This document shows, in pieces, positions 23,765 to 32,687 of a DNA stretch of 48,491 nt. The notes under the pieces are model-generated. The model saw only the letters and a program-made list of their open reading frames with translations, ran no database searches and was not told where the DNA came from. The translations under genes were made by a program, and so were the position numbers. The stretch comes from Bacilli bacterium (GTDB lineage Bacteria; Bacillota_I; Bacilli_A; RF39; UBA660): the NCBI GenBank assembly GCA_017397685.1, contig JAFQID010000047.1:1-48491 (forward strand), in the 5' to 3' direction. Position 1 is the stretch's first letter; every line of letters begins with the position of its first letter.

Positions 23765-24638
23765 TAAAATCAGTAAACTTTTTTTCTCTTATCATTTTAA
23801 TTTCTTCTTTGTAAGGTGCTTTTGCATTGTTCATATTTCTGTTTATAAATGGGGTTTCTAATAAGAAAGGTTTTCCTTCTAGTCTTTTGTTATATATGAT
23901 ATTAGTAATAGTTTCAAATCCTATTTTTCCATATCCTATATTTGCATGTCTATCTTTATGTGATGATATTTCGTTTAAACTATCATTTATGTGTATACAT
24001 TTTATTTTGTCTATTCCTATTTTTTCGTCAAATTCATCTAGAAAATCATCAATTTTTGTAAGATCTATTCCTGAATCATTCATATGGCATGTATCTAAAC
24101 ATACATATATTCTGTCTTTTTGATTAACTTTTTCTATTATTTGTTTTAGTTCATCAATGCTTGAACCTACTTCATTTCCTTTTCCAGACATGTATTCAAG
24201 TAGAATATTTGTATCTTCTGTTTTGCTTAACGCTTCATTTATACCTTCTGCGATGTTTTCTATTCCTTCTTCTTTTGTGCAGTTGATTGCACTTCCTGGA
24301 TGAAGTACTAGGTTATCAAATCCTAGTTCTTTTGTCCTTTCAAGTTCTGTTATAAGGAAGTCTATTGAAAAGTTATATTTTGATAGTTCTTTTTTATTTG
24401 CTAAGTTTATTAGGAATGGACTGTGCACTATTACATTTTTTGGATTTATGTTATTTTCTATCATTAGTTTAAATGCCTCATATGTTTTATCGCTGTTTAT
24501 TGGGTTTCTTGCTCTAGAACGGTTAGAGCCAGTATAGAACATAAAAGTATTTGCGTTATAAGAAAGCGTTTCTTCTACACTACCTAAAAGTCCTTTATCT
24601 TTTGTGAAACTTACGTTTGATCCTATTATTAATTCCAT
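23754..24638 (-). CDS. nfo: Endonuclease IV (AP endonuclease)
   Basis: About 294 residues of the Nfo TIM-barrel family that cleaves the backbone 5' of abasic sites. Zinc-site residues are seen in VHSPFLINLAN, LVLHPGSA, LLEYMSGKGNEVG, VCLDTCHMNDSG, CIHINDSLNE, KDRHANIGYG and LLETPF. The start at 24638 (MELIIGSN) follows GTGGTGG; the reading frame extends 4 codons upstream without an SD. TATAAT at 24655-24660 (minus strand) is a likely -10. Together with ku, ligD and the radical SAM repair pair it shows a spore-type DNA repair set. Confidence 0.93.
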   Translation of the reverse strand: MELIIGSNVSFTKDKGLLGSVEETLSYNANTFMFYTGSNRSRARNPINSDKTYEAFKLMIENNINPKNVIVHSPFLINLANKKELSKYNFSIDFLITELERTKELGFDNLVLHPGSAINCTKEEGIENIAEGINEALSKTEDTNILLEYMSGKGNEVGSSIDELKQIIEKVNQKDRIYVCLDTCHMNDSGIDLTKIDDFLDEFDEKIGIDKIKCIHINDSLNEISSHKDRHANIGYGKIGFETITNIIYNKRLEGKPFLLETPFINRNMNNAKAPYKEEIKMIREKKFTDFINQ

Positions 24639-24671
24639 TTTTACCACCACTACGATTATAATATATTTTAA

Positions 24672-24699
24672 AGCAAAATAAAAGAGAGTTTTTACTCTC
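24672..24699 (-). terminator. Terminator of pilin-like gene
   Basis: GAGAGT (24684-24689) pairs with ACTCTC (24694-24699) around TTTT, followed on the minus strand by TTTTATTTT. Confidence 0.8.
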
Positions 24700-24712
24700 C
24701 CTTAGTTTTCTA

Positions 24713-25210
24713 TTAGTTTGAAGTTGTAGTACATTTTCCATTGATAGCTGAAACAACAGCTGTATGTTTATTTCCTTCAGTAGGTTGGTCAGCTAACACT
24801 ATTATTGGTTTTTCTGTTTCGCCAATTTCTTCAACTTTTAAACCTGTAGTTCCAGTATAAGTGAAAGCGAAAGCATCATCTGCTACATGATATTCTACTA
24901 TGTTACCATTAGGATCAATTTTAATATAATAGTCAACAGTGCTAGTTCCTTTTAATGATAGAGTTTTAAATGTAGTATTTTCTGCTGCACAAGCTACTCC
25001 GTTATTTCTATAATATTCTACAGCTTTACCTCCGCCAAGCAAGAATTCTTGTTGTGCTGTATTATAGATTGTTTGTACTTCTGTTTGGAATGAGTTTTTC
25101 TTTGCATCGTTAAATAAATTAAGTACGTTTGGCAATGCTATAATAACAAGTATAGCAAGTATAGCGATAACAGCTAATAGTTCAACTAAAGTAAATCCTT
25201 TCTTATTCAT
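24713..25210 (-). CDS. Prepilin-like protein with type IV pilin N-terminus
   Basis: 165 residues. The short basic leader MNKKG and FTLVELLAVIAILAILV form a canonical class III signal: prepilin peptidase would cut after Gly and methylate Phe. The Glu5 of the mature helix is present. The exported C-domain is about 120 residues with two or three cysteines and no known receptor domain. No pilus assembly ATPase or peptidase gene is nearby, so it may be a pseudopilin. It has a private promoter with two direct repeats and a terminator. Confidence 0.82.
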   Translation of the reverse strand: MNKKGFTLVELLAVIAILAILVIIALPNVLNLFNDAKKNSFQTEVQTIYNTAQQEFLLGGGKAVEYYRNNGVACAAENTTFKTLSLKGTSTVDYYIKIDPNGNIVEYHVADDAFAFTYTGTTGLKVEEIGETEKPIIVLADQPTEGNKHTAVVSAINGKCTTTSN

Positions 25211-25247
25211 TTAAAATCCTTCCTTTCTTTATTTTTTATCTATTACA

Positions 25248-25277
25248 ATTATATCATTTGATTTTTTGTAAAGTCAA
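25248..25277 (-). promoter_or_regulatory. Promoter of pilin-like gene
   Basis: On the minus strand TTGACT (25272-25277) and TATAAT (25248-25253) are 18 nt apart. The spacer contains one copy of the direct repeat listed at 25257-25302. Confidence 0.65.
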
Positions 25278-25302
25278 TATATATTGTTTGATTTTTGTAA
25301 AA
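25257..25302. repeat. Two direct repeats TTTGATTTTTGTAAA, 30 bp apart
   Basis: TTTGATTTTTTGTAAA starts at 25257 and TTTGATTTTTGTAAA at 25287. One copy lies in the promoter spacer, the other upstream of the -35 box, as regulator-binding sites often do. Confidence 0.6.
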
Positions 25303-25330
25303 TTAAAATGAATAATTTGCATTATTCATT
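25299..25330 (-). terminator. Stem-loop ending the ylbD-ylbE transcript
   Basis: AATGAATAAT (25307-25316) pairs perfectly with ATTATTCATT (25321-25330) and is followed by a T-rich run on the minus strand. The ylbE stop lies in the stem. Confidence 0.65.
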
Positions 25331-25546
25331 AGATATGTTTATTATCTTACTCATTAAATCTATTGTTTCTACTATATTATCTACTTTATCAATTTTTCTT
25401 AGTTTATATTTTTCTTTCATTTTTTTAACAAAGTAATCATAAGATTCTGGGTTTCTATTAAGTTCTTTATACCAGTTTGAGTTTTCTCTTAAAAATTTTA
25501 AATATTTTTCATCTTTTTGTAGTTTTAATAACACATCATAATTCAT
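25322..25546 (-). CDS. ylbE: YlbE-like protein
   Basis: 74 residues matching the YlbE pattern: FLRENSNWYKELNRNP (family hallmark F-R-x2-P-x-W-Y-R-x-L-x-R-N-P) followed by a charged helix. Restricted to Bacilli and usually beside ylbD. Function unknown. Its ATG overlaps the last base of the ylbD stop. Confidence 0.75.
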   Translation of the reverse strand: MNYDVLLKLQKDEKYLKFLRENSNWYKELNRNPESYDYFVKKMKEKYKLRKIDKVDNIVETIDLMSKIINISNE

Positions 25547-25896
25547 TAATCGCTATAAAACCTTTCTATTTTTTCTTCCGCTTTTACTCTTTCTTTTGTT
25601 TCTTTTTTTTCATTAGGGCGCGTTAATTCTTCTATAAAGGATGCAGCTTTTTGAATAGAGGCGATATTTTCTTCTAATGAATCAATATTGATATTTTTAA
25701 GTGTGTTTAATATGCCTTTTACTGAAATATTATCTTTTTCATTTGTTTTCAAATATTTTTCCCATATATCTTCTTTTTCACCATATATATCATAAAGTTC
25801 ATATAGTTTTTGCCATGTTACTTTGTTATTTTTTACATACTGGGATAGTTCCGGATGTTTAAGAGCAAAGTTTTTAAATTCATCTTTCTTTGACAT
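25546..25896 (-). CDS. ylbD: YlbD-like putative coat protein
   Basis: 116 residues; the N-terminus FKNFALKHPELSQYVKN and W-Q-K-L-Y-ELYDIYGE are the YlbD signature. In Bacillus the family is annotated as a putative spore-coat protein without firm proof. The C-terminal third is lysine/glutamate-rich. No SD precedes the ATG; instead an AT-rich -10-like TATATT ends about 8 nt upstream, so a leaderless transcript or translational read-in from divIB (34 nt upstream) are possible. Confidence 0.75.
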   Translation of the reverse strand: MSKKDEFKNFALKHPELSQYVKNNKVTWQKLYELYDIYGEKEDIWEKYLKTNEKDNISVKGILNTLKNINIDSLEENIASIQKAASFIEELTRPNEKKETKERVKAEEKIERFYSD

Positions 25897-25930
25897 ATTA
25901 TAATATATATAAAAAGAAAGAAAAATATTA

Positions 25931-26605
25931 CTACTTTTCTTTTATTTCAAAATAATTTCCACTATCTAAGTAAAGGATTCCTTTTTTTTCTTCAAGTTTT
26001 TTTACTATTTCATTATATTTGTTTAGACTATCTATTTTAGAAAGTGTTATATATACTTCATTACCATCATTCATATATAGTAAGAATCTCTCATCATCAT
26101 ATGATATTTTATTATATTCTATTTCACTAATTTTATTTCTTATATTTTTATTGATTTTAGTAAATCTCTCTATAAGTTTTTCTTCTTTTTCTTCTGGTAC
26201 ATAATTAATTAGTGTTGGAATACCAGATATATTATCTAGTGATATGTCTTCTTTTGTACTTAGTTTATATTTGTTTGTACTTCTCACTAAATATAGTATA
26301 TCTTTTTCTTTAATATTTATTTCTATAGTGAAATTATATTTTTTATTTATTTGAACTTCTTCTATTAGTTCTAAGTTATTTAATTTTCTTTTTATTTTCG
26401 ATTTATTTAATGTAATGAAGTTTGGATAATTTTCTATATTTGCTGTTTCAATGATTGTTTCATCGTTATAGTATTCATTTCCTATTATTATAATATTTTT
26501 AGTTTTTATGTTAAACAAATAACTTATAATAAAATATGTTATTATTAATAAAATTATAAACGTTATGAATCTTAGTACATTAAATTTCTTATGCTTTTTT
26601 TTCAT
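25931..26605 (-). CDS. divIB: Cell division protein DivIB/FtsQ
   Basis: 224 residues: basic N-terminus, one transmembrane helix (about 12-30), POTRA domain (IKTKNIIIIGNEYYNDETII), and beta domain ending ILYLDSGNYFEIK. It links FtsL/DivIC and FtsW/FtsI at the septum. As in Bacilli it directly follows murG, here with a 17-nt overlap, and AAAGGAAA inside murG acts as SD. Confidence 0.87.
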   Translation of the reverse strand: MKKKHKKFNVLRFITFIILLIITYFIISYLFNIKTKNIIIIGNEYYNDETIIETANIENYPNFITLNKSKIKRKLNNLELIEEVQINKKYNFTIEINIKEKDILYLVRSTNKYKLSTKEDISLDNISGIPTLINYVPEEKEEKLIERFTKINKNIRNKISEIEYNKISYDDERFLLYMNDGNEVYITLSKIDSLNKYNEIVKKLEEKKGILYLDSGNYFEIKEK

Positions 26606-27674
26606 TAATAATTTCCTTTACGTTTTTTACTATTAATGTACTTGATGAAATATCTTTTATTTGTTTTAAGTTTGATTTTATTTCTTTTAAAGTGTTTTCT
26701 TCAAATATTTCATCTATTGCATTAGTAAGTGTTTTTTCGTTTAGGTCTTTTTCTTCTATAAGAATACTAATTTTTTTATTTACTAAATCAAGAGCATTAT
26801 AATATTGGTGATTATTTGCTACATAAGGACTTGGTACTAGAATTGATGGTACTTTAGTTGCCATTATTTCTGCGATTGTTGATGCTCCTGCTCTAGATAT
26901 TATTAGGTCAGCTGCTTTCATTAAACTAGGTAGGTTATCGTAAAATGGGATGATTTTAGTGCTTTTTGGTACGATAAGGTTGTTTTTTATATCTTGGTAT
27001 GATTTGTTTCCTGTTATAAAGACTATTTCAGTATCTTTTCTTTCAAAGTTTCTTAAAAATCCCACTATTTTTTCATTTACTGATGTGCTTCCTAGGGAAC
27101 CCATAACTATTATAATTAGTTTTTTGTCTTTAGTTAATTCTAAAGTTTCTTTATTTGCTTTTTTTGTTTCATAAGCTCTTTGAGCAACAGGATTACCTGT
27201 GTATATAATGTTTTTACATTTTAGTTTTCTTGTACCTTCTTTAAATGATACGAATACAGCATCAGCTTTTTTAGACAGGTATATGTTTGTTTTTCCTGGT
27301 AACATGTTTTGTTCATGAAGGAAAACTTTTACACCTTTCTTTTTAGCTGCCATACAAACCGGAAGTGTTACGTAACCTCCAAAAGCTATAACCGCATCTG
27401 GTTTAAACTCATCCATTACTTGTAGACATCTTTTATATGCATTTTTTATGCATAAGACATTTTTTACATTTCTTATCATATCAGTTTTAGATAAACCATA
27501 TATTTCTAAGCCTTCATAAGGAATACCTAGAGACGGAACTAAGTCGTTTTCCATTCTATTTTTTGTTCCTATATAAAGATATTTATTATTTTTATCTTTT
27601 TTTAGTTCTTCTAAAACTGATAAAGCCGGATATATGTGTCCTCCTGTTCCACCCGCGGACAAAATGATACGCAT
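26589..27674 (-). CDS. murG: UDP-GlcNAc:lipid I transferase MurG
   Basis: 361 residues, peripheral membrane glycosyltransferase that makes lipid II. G-loop 1 SAGGTGGHIYPALSV, HEQNMLPGKTN, G-loop 2 IVMGSLGSTSVNE and UDP-site SRAGASTIAEIMA with PSPYVANNHQYYNA are all present. The ATG at 27674 has AGAGGTGA at proper spacing; the upstream GTG lies inside that SD. It follows the acyltransferase gene by 27 nt. Confidence 0.95.
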   Translation of the reverse strand: MRIILSAGGTGGHIYPALSVLEELKKDKNNKYLYIGTKNRMENDLVPSLGIPYEGLEIYGLSKTDMIRNVKNVLCIKNAYKRCLQVMDEFKPDAVIAFGGYVTLPVCMAAKKKGVKVFLHEQNMLPGKTNIYLSKKADAVFVSFKEGTRKLKCKNIIYTGNPVAQRAYETKKANKETLELTKDKKLIIIVMGSLGSTSVNEKIVGFLRNFERKDTEIVFITGNKSYQDIKNNLIVPKSTKIIPFYDNLPSLMKAADLIISRAGASTIAEIMATKVPSILVPSPYVANNHQYYNALDLVNKKISILIEEKDLNEKTLTNAIDEIFEENTLKEIKSNLKQIKDISSSTLIVKNVKEIINEKKA

Positions 27675-27701
27675 ATTTTTCACCTCTACTAATATTATAT
27701 A

Positions 27702-28298
27702 CTATTTTTTTCCTTTTTGCATTAGGTTTAATATTTTTTCTTTAAGTAAGTTATTAGCATCTTCTAGGTTCATATTTTTTATGTCTATTGGTTTACCTAT
27801 GTGCACTACTAAAGTTCCTCTTTTTTTGTATGTTCCACTTATTCCAAACGGAACTATTAAAGCGTTTGTTTTTTGTGCGAGTGATACAGCTCCAAATTTA
27901 AGTGGTAAAAGATCAACTTCATCTTTTGTTCCAATTGTTTTATTTCTAGTTCCTTCGGGAAATAATCCTAAGGCTCCACCATTTTTTAGTACTTTAATAG
28001 CTTCACTTTTTGCATTTTCATCTTTTATGCGCCTATCTACTTTAATGCACCCTACGCTTTTAAAAAACCATGCAAATTTCCCTTCAAAGTATTCTTCTTT
28101 AGCCATGTAATTTATTATTCTTTTTGTTTTTGTCATTACATGAAATTGGTCAAAAGCGTGTATATGATTTGAACAAAGTATTATTGGACCTGATAAAGGA
28201 ATATTTTCTTCTCCGTATATTCTTGGTTTATATCTTATATTAAAATATAGTTTTACAAATGGTTTACAAAATCTATAGAATAAGTATTTATTTTGCAA
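27702..28298 (-). CDS. 1-acyl-glycerol-3-phosphate acyltransferase (PlsC-like), copy 2
   Basis: 198 residues. PlsC motifs: N-H-x4-D in CSNHIHAFDQF, FPEGTRNKT, and the downstream VPFGISGTY. Membrane-associated lysophosphatidate acylation is the expected reaction. The start codon is TTG, 7 nt after a strong AGGAGG. It lies 2 nt from the acyl-CoA synthetase gene. Compared with the copy at 30015-30593 it has HAFD instead of SVLD at the catalytic box, suggesting a different acceptor or acyl donor. Confidence 0.88.
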   Translation of the reverse strand: MQNKYLFYRFCKPFVKLYFNIRYKPRIYGEENIPLSGPIILCSNHIHAFDQFHVMTKTKRIINYMAKEEYFEGKFAWFFKSVGCIKVDRRIKDENAKSEAIKVLKNGGALGLFPEGTRNKTIGTKDEVDLLPLKFGAVSLAQKTNALIVPFGISGTYKKRGTLVVHIGKPIDIKNMNLEDANNLLKEKILNLMQKGKK

Positions 28299-28300
28299 GG

Positions 28301-30013
28301 TTAGTCCTCCTCCTCGGAATTATTTATAAGTTCTTTGTACGCTACCTTTCCTATTAAGGTTTTTGGAAGTTCCTTTCTATAACCATACGAATAAGGAAGA
28401 GCATATTTTGCTACGTTTTTTTCTACGTGCTGTTTTATAGATTTTTTTACATCTGAACTTAGTTTTATGTTTTCTTTTAGTACTATGTATGCCTTAGGTA
28501 CTTCTCCTTTATATGGGTGTGGTACGGCCACTACTACTGAAGTTTCTACATAAGGGTGTTTGTTTAATACATTTTCTATTTGGCTTGGAAATATATTATA
28601 TCCAGAAGATACAATCATTCTTTTAGCTCTTGATTTAAAATATACAAATCCATCTTCATCCATATATCCTAAATCGCCAGTATGAAGCCATATTTTTCCT
28701 TTTTCATCTGGTCTTAGTACTTTTCCTGTTTCTTCTTCATTATTTATATAACCGAGCATAACACTTGGACCATTAACACATATTTCCCCAACTTCTCCTG
28801 GTTGTTTTTCTTCACCTGTTGAAAAGTCTTTGATTTTTATTTCAAATCCTGGGCAAGGAATTCCTATACTTTCATCTTTGCTTTCTTCATAAGGCATCAT
28901 AGTTACACCGGCGGTGCATTCTGTCATACCATATGCTGTTTTTACTTTTGCATCTGAACCATGATCGTATAAAAAGTTATCTATTTTTTTATTTAATGAA
29001 GGAGATAATGTATCGCCACCGCATACTACGCTTTTTATAAATGTTAAATCTTCTTTTTCTAGTTTTTTACTTTTATATACGGTTTCTAATATACTAGGTA
29101 CACAAGCAATAATGTTAGGTTTATATTTTAAAAGTGTTTCATCAAATTTTTTAGGGTTGACACTTGGAAGTATTATAGCTTTTGCACCGGAAGAAAAGCA
29201 TGCATGAAATGTGCATCCAAGACCGAATCCATGGAATATTGGCATTATTGCTAAAATTGAAGTATCTGGTCCTATAACTTTATTCATCTGTATTTCGCTT
29301 AAAACAAGAGTATTAAAGTTTTTATTTGATAATAATACTCCTTTAGGGTTTCCTGTTGTTCCTCCACTATGTAAAATTACAGCGGGAGTATCATCTTTTC
29401 CTTCGTCTTTTATTTTTGTTTTATTGTATTTTCCTCTATATATAAATCTTTCATAATTTACTACTTGACCTGCGAATGGTTTTTTGATTTTTCTTCCTTT
29501 AGTTAAATAATATCCTATTTTAGTAATAGTATCCATCGAAAGTGATGCTGATATTATTACTACTTTTTGTATATCTAATTCTTCTATAGTATTTTTTAGT
29601 TTTTCAAACACCATATCTATTGCAACTATGTATTTGCTATCAGATTCTTTCAATGAATATTTAATTTCTTCTTCAGAACTTAATGGATGTATCATATTAG
29701 ATATTGCTCCTATTTTGTTTAGAGCATAAAAGCATGTGATAGCTTCAGGCGTATTTGGCGAGATTATTGATACAACTTTTCCTTTTTCCACGCCAAGCCT
29801 AGCGAATGCTTCTGCAGCACTATCTATATTTTTAATTAAGTTTTTATAATTAACACTTGTTCCATAATATGAGTATGCTATATTTAATGGATATTTTTCA
29901 GCCGTCTTTTTTATTTGTGCGTACATTGATGTATTTGGTGAATCTACCGTTTTTTTCATGTTTATATAATATTTGTACCAGGGCTTATGTTCTTCTTTTT
30001 TAAATATTCCCAT
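28301..30013 (-). CDS. Acyl-CoA/acyl-ACP synthetase (AMP-binding)
   Basis: 570 residues of the adenylate-forming family: P-loop ILHSGGTTGNPKGVLLSNKN, A5 region KTAYGMTECTAG, A7 WLHTGDLGYMDEDGF, A8 KSRAKRMIVSSGYNIFPSQIE and catalytic Lys in LPKTLIGKVAYKEL. Fatty or other carboxylic acids would be activated to a thioester. The gene is flanked by two PlsC-like acyltransferases at gaps of 1-2 nt, so the activated acyl group probably feeds phosphatidic acid synthesis, such as recycling of exogenous fatty acids. SD AAAGGAGG. Confidence 0.9.
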   Translation of the reverse strand: MGIFKKEEHKPWYKYYINMKKTVDSPNTSMYAQIKKTAEKYPLNIAYSYYGTSVNYKNLIKNIDSAAEAFARLGVEKGKVVSIISPNTPEAITCFYALNKIGAISNMIHPLSSEEEIKYSLKESDSKYIVAIDMVFEKLKNTIEELDIQKVVIISASLSMDTITKIGYYLTKGRKIKKPFAGQVVNYERFIYRGKYNKTKIKDEGKDDTPAVILHSGGTTGNPKGVLLSNKNFNTLVLSEIQMNKVIGPDTSILAIMPIFHGFGLGCTFHACFSSGAKAIILPSVNPKKFDETLLKYKPNIIACVPSILETVYKSKKLEKEDLTFIKSVVCGGDTLSPSLNKKIDNFLYDHGSDAKVKTAYGMTECTAGVTMMPYEESKDESIGIPCPGFEIKIKDFSTGEEKQPGEVGEICVNGPSVMLGYINNEEETGKVLRPDEKGKIWLHTGDLGYMDEDGFVYFKSRAKRMIVSSGYNIFPSQIENVLNKHPYVETSVVVAVPHPYKGEVPKAYIVLKENIKLSSDVKKSIKQHVEKNVAKYALPYSYGYRKELPKTLIGKVAYKELINNSEEED

Positions 30014-30014
30014 T

Positions 30015-30593
30015 TTAATTTCCTCCTTTAATTAATTTTTTAACTTTTTTCATAAGTTTTTTGTTTTCTATTTCTAAGTCATCACTTTCTATTTTATATG
30101 GTTTTCCGTATTCTATTTTTATATTTTTTCTAAATAGTTTATATTTACCTGTTATGGCAAATGGCACGATAAAAGCATTTGTTTTTTTTGCTAAGGAAAC
30201 TGCACCGTATTTAAAAGGTAATAAAATATCTTTTGTTTTGTTTACTGTGCCTTCTGGAAAAATACCTATTACATTTCCTTTTTTTAAAACTTCTTCAGCT
30301 TTTATGGTAGCATTTTTATCTTTTTTTGTTCTGTCTACGGGTATACAGCACATTGATGTAAAAAAGATGTTTCCTAATTTTGTTTTAAATAGTTCTTTTT
30401 TTGCGAGTGTATGTACTATCCTATTTGGAATACCTACCATAAGAGCAGCATCTAACACACTTGTGTGATTTCCAGCTAGTATTAAAGGACCATTATTTGG
30501 TATATTATCTTTACCTATTACTTCTGGTTTATATATTAATTTTAGTATAGGTCTACCTATAAATCTTATTACTTTATATAATATATGTTTCAT
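30015..30593 (-). CDS. 1-acyl-glycerol-3-phosphate acyltransferase (PlsC-like), copy 1
   Basis: 192 residues with N-H-x4-D (GNHTSVLDAAL), IFPEGTVNKT and VPFAITGKY, the standard PlsC core preceded by a short amphipathic N-terminus. First gene of the acyltransferase / acyl-CoA synthetase / acyltransferase unit. Domain identity is clear; which of the two paralogues is the housekeeping PlsC is not. Confidence 0.88.
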   Translation of the reverse strand: MKHILYKVIRFIGRPILKLIYKPEVIGKDNIPNNGPLILAGNHTSVLDAALMVGIPNRIVHTLAKKELFKTKLGNIFFTSMCCIPVDRTKKDKNATIKAEEVLKKGNVIGIFPEGTVNKTKDILLPFKYGAVSLAKKTNAFIVPFAITGKYKLFRKNIKIEYGKPYKIESDDLEIENKKLMKKVKKLIKGGN

Positions 30594-30664
30594 TTTTTAC
30601 TCCTACTTAAATAGTATAACACTTATAGGAAGATATGTAAAATTATTACAAAAATTTTAAAAAG

Positions 30665-31588
30665 CTAAACTTTTTGTTTAACTTTTTGTGTTTTCTTTAT
30701 TTTTTTTATAATTTTATTTATTATAAATGCAATAATGGATACGATTAACAATGTAGATAAAACAACTAACGAATGTTTTAATAAGTTTTGTGTGTTTGTG
30801 TTTTTTAATCTTGCATCTTCTATTTTAGTTATGATTGGTAATGCTTCCATATTTGTTTTTTTATCTATGTTTATATTAACTGCGAAAATATCTTTATCAT
30901 ATAGTATTCTTAATTCTATTTGTTCATCTTTTTTAAAGTTTTCTTTTTCTAATAATACTTTTTGATTACCAACATCTTTATTTACTTTCCAGTCTCTATT
31001 TCCGTGTGCCCATACTTTAAATAGTTCTGATTTACTTGGCAGATGAGTTAATATTTTTATTTCTTTTATGTCGTAATTAAAGTTTTTAAATAATTTATAA
31101 TAAAACTCTGCACTATCAGTATGTTCTACTAAAACATTCATAACTTTATATTCTAAGTAATAAATGGTTTCATTTTTATCACTATTTAATGTTATTATAT
31201 GATATTTTAAATCATCTTTTTCTTGTTCTTCTTCTTTTAATTCTTCAAAAAATGTTACGTTCTTTTCAAAATCACTTTCATATAGTTTATTAAAGTATTC
31301 TTCGTCTTTTAACTCTCCAGCTTTAGTAAGTTTCGCAAAAGTTGCATTATAAATTAGGCTTTCTTCAAAATCTTCTTGCTTTCCAGTAAATTCTTTTAAT
31401 GATTTGTTTTTTAAATAAATATTGTATTTTAAAGGTTCGTTATTTTTAGATACTTTTATTAAAGTTTTAACGTTTAATCCTCCACCTATTTCAATTTCAG
31501 CATCCACATACATTTTTTCAATTTCTAATGCGCTGGTTTTAAAAGGCATTAATAATATTATTAAAGTTGTTATTATTATTTTTTTCAT
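30665..31588 (-). CDS. DUF2207-type membrane protein
   Basis: 307 residues: signal peptide (about 1-20), extracytoplasmic region, one C-terminal transmembrane helix (about 272-295) and a very basic tail. The stretch YKVMNVLVEHTDSAEFYYKL and ILTHLPSKSELFKVWAHGN match the conserved core of DUF2207 membrane proteins, whose function is unknown. The C-terminal cytoplasmic cysteine/glycine-rich part seen in many members is absent. The start at 31588 follows GGTGAAT. Confidence 0.7.
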   Translation of the reverse strand: MKKIIITTLIILLMPFKTSALEIEKMYVDAEIEIGGGLNVKTLIKVSKNNEPLKYNIYLKNKSLKEFTGKQEDFEESLIYNATFAKLTKAGELKDEEYFNKLYESDFEKNVTFFEELKEEEQEKDDLKYHIITLNSDKNETIYYLEYKVMNVLVEHTDSAEFYYKLFKNFNYDIKEIKILTHLPSKSELFKVWAHGNRDWKVNKDVGNQKVLLEKENFKKDEQIELRILYDKDIFAVNINIDKKTNMEALPIITKIEDARLKNTNTQNLLKHSLVVLSTLLIVSIIAFIINKIIKKIKKTQKVKQKV

Positions 31589-31633
31589 ATTCACCACAAG
31601 TATAATTATAATATTTTTACTTTTGTTAATCAA

Positions 31634-32632
31634 TTACTTTTTCAACAAATATTTAATCCCTTTATATTCTTCTTTATCTATAAGGGTTTGCTCGCAAACT
31701 TTGTTTAATATATTTATACTTTTTTCACTAATTTTTTGTTTTGTATTTTCTTTTTCTTCTTCGTCTTCTATAAAGAAACTTAAACTGTCTTGTAAAATAG
31801 TTTCTAATTCATCATATGGAATATATAGTAAGTATGCTCTTAGGTATGCTGATTTTATTATGGCATTTGTCATTATAAAATCATTTTTATAGCTTTCTTC
31901 ATCGTAAGAAAGAAGTTCTGTCATTAATGCTTCAGCGGCTAGGTGTGATAAGTCATATTTAACTGCAGAAAGTAAGTCTCTATTTATATTAAGTAAATCT
32001 AAATATGTTAAAGAGTTTATAAATGGTTTTTTATTAAAATCAAAGTTATTATTTAAAAAGTAATCTTCTAACATAGGAAAACCTAAAAGTATTTCATATT
32101 TTACTTTTTCTAAATCATTTTGAATTTCTATATTCTCTGGTTTTTCACTATTTAAAAAATATATCACAAATTTATTTATGTCGTTATAAGCTAAATGCTC
32201 ACATATTAATTTATGAGATAGTTCTTCTAATGGAGTGTTTTCACGTACACTTAGACTTGAATTATTATAATACTGCACACTAAGAAAATCAGTATTTTTG
32301 TTTTGCGGTAATTCTTTTGCCACTATTTTATTTATAATTCTTCTGTAGGTTGTGTAGTATGTATTTTCATTTTCATTATCATTGCTTAAAGAGTTTTCTT
32401 TATCTTTTTCAAGTACATATTTTAAAACTTTGCATAAATCAACTTTATATGCTTTATTATATATGTTGTCTTCTACTTCTTTAGCTAATTTTAGTTTTTC
32501 TATTTCTTGTTCAAACTCTTCGCTATCTTTTTTTCCTTCGTTTGTTAATTTAATCATATTCTTATATATTGATTTTATGGTAAAAGAAATATCTGATACT
32601 CTTTTTAAAAATTCATAATCTTTTTCTGACAT
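31634..32632 (-). CDS. Hypothetical helical protein, 332 aa
   Basis: Not recognised. All-helical, acidic, soluble; no signal peptide, catalytic motif or cysteine cluster. Residues 1-60 look like a coiled coil (FEQEIEKLKLAKEVEDN), and residues about 180-300 form regular amphipathic helices (SAVKYDLSHLAAEALMTELL). GGGGG precedes the ATG, and TTGTAA/TATAAT on the minus strand about 20 nt upstream could be its own promoter. It lies 55 nt after the GroEL-like gene in the same direction, so it may also be read from that operon. Confidence 0.65.
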   Translation of the reverse strand: MSEKDYEFLKRVSDISFTIKSIYKNMIKLTNEGKKDSEEFEQEIEKLKLAKEVEDNIYNKAYKVDLCKVLKYVLEKDKENSLSNDNENENTYYTTYRRIINKIVAKELPQNKNTDFLSVQYYNNSSLSVRENTPLEELSHKLICEHLAYNDINKFVIYFLNSEKPENIEIQNDLEKVKYEILLGFPMLEDYFLNNNFDFNKKPFINSLTYLDLLNINRDLLSAVKYDLSHLAAEALMTELLSYDEESYKNDFIMTNAIIKSAYLRAYLLYIPYDELETILQDSLSFFIEDEEEKENTKQKISEKSINILNKVCEQTLIDKEEYKGIKYLLKK

Positions 32633-32687
32633 ATTATTTTCCCCCTACTTCTTATTATAACTTAATATTTTTATTTTACAAAATATT

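Noticed and set aside
24713..25210. Competence (comG) pilus locus
   Set aside because: Both pilin-like genes are isolated; no comGA/comGB ATPase or membrane genes, nor prepilin peptidase, are in the window.
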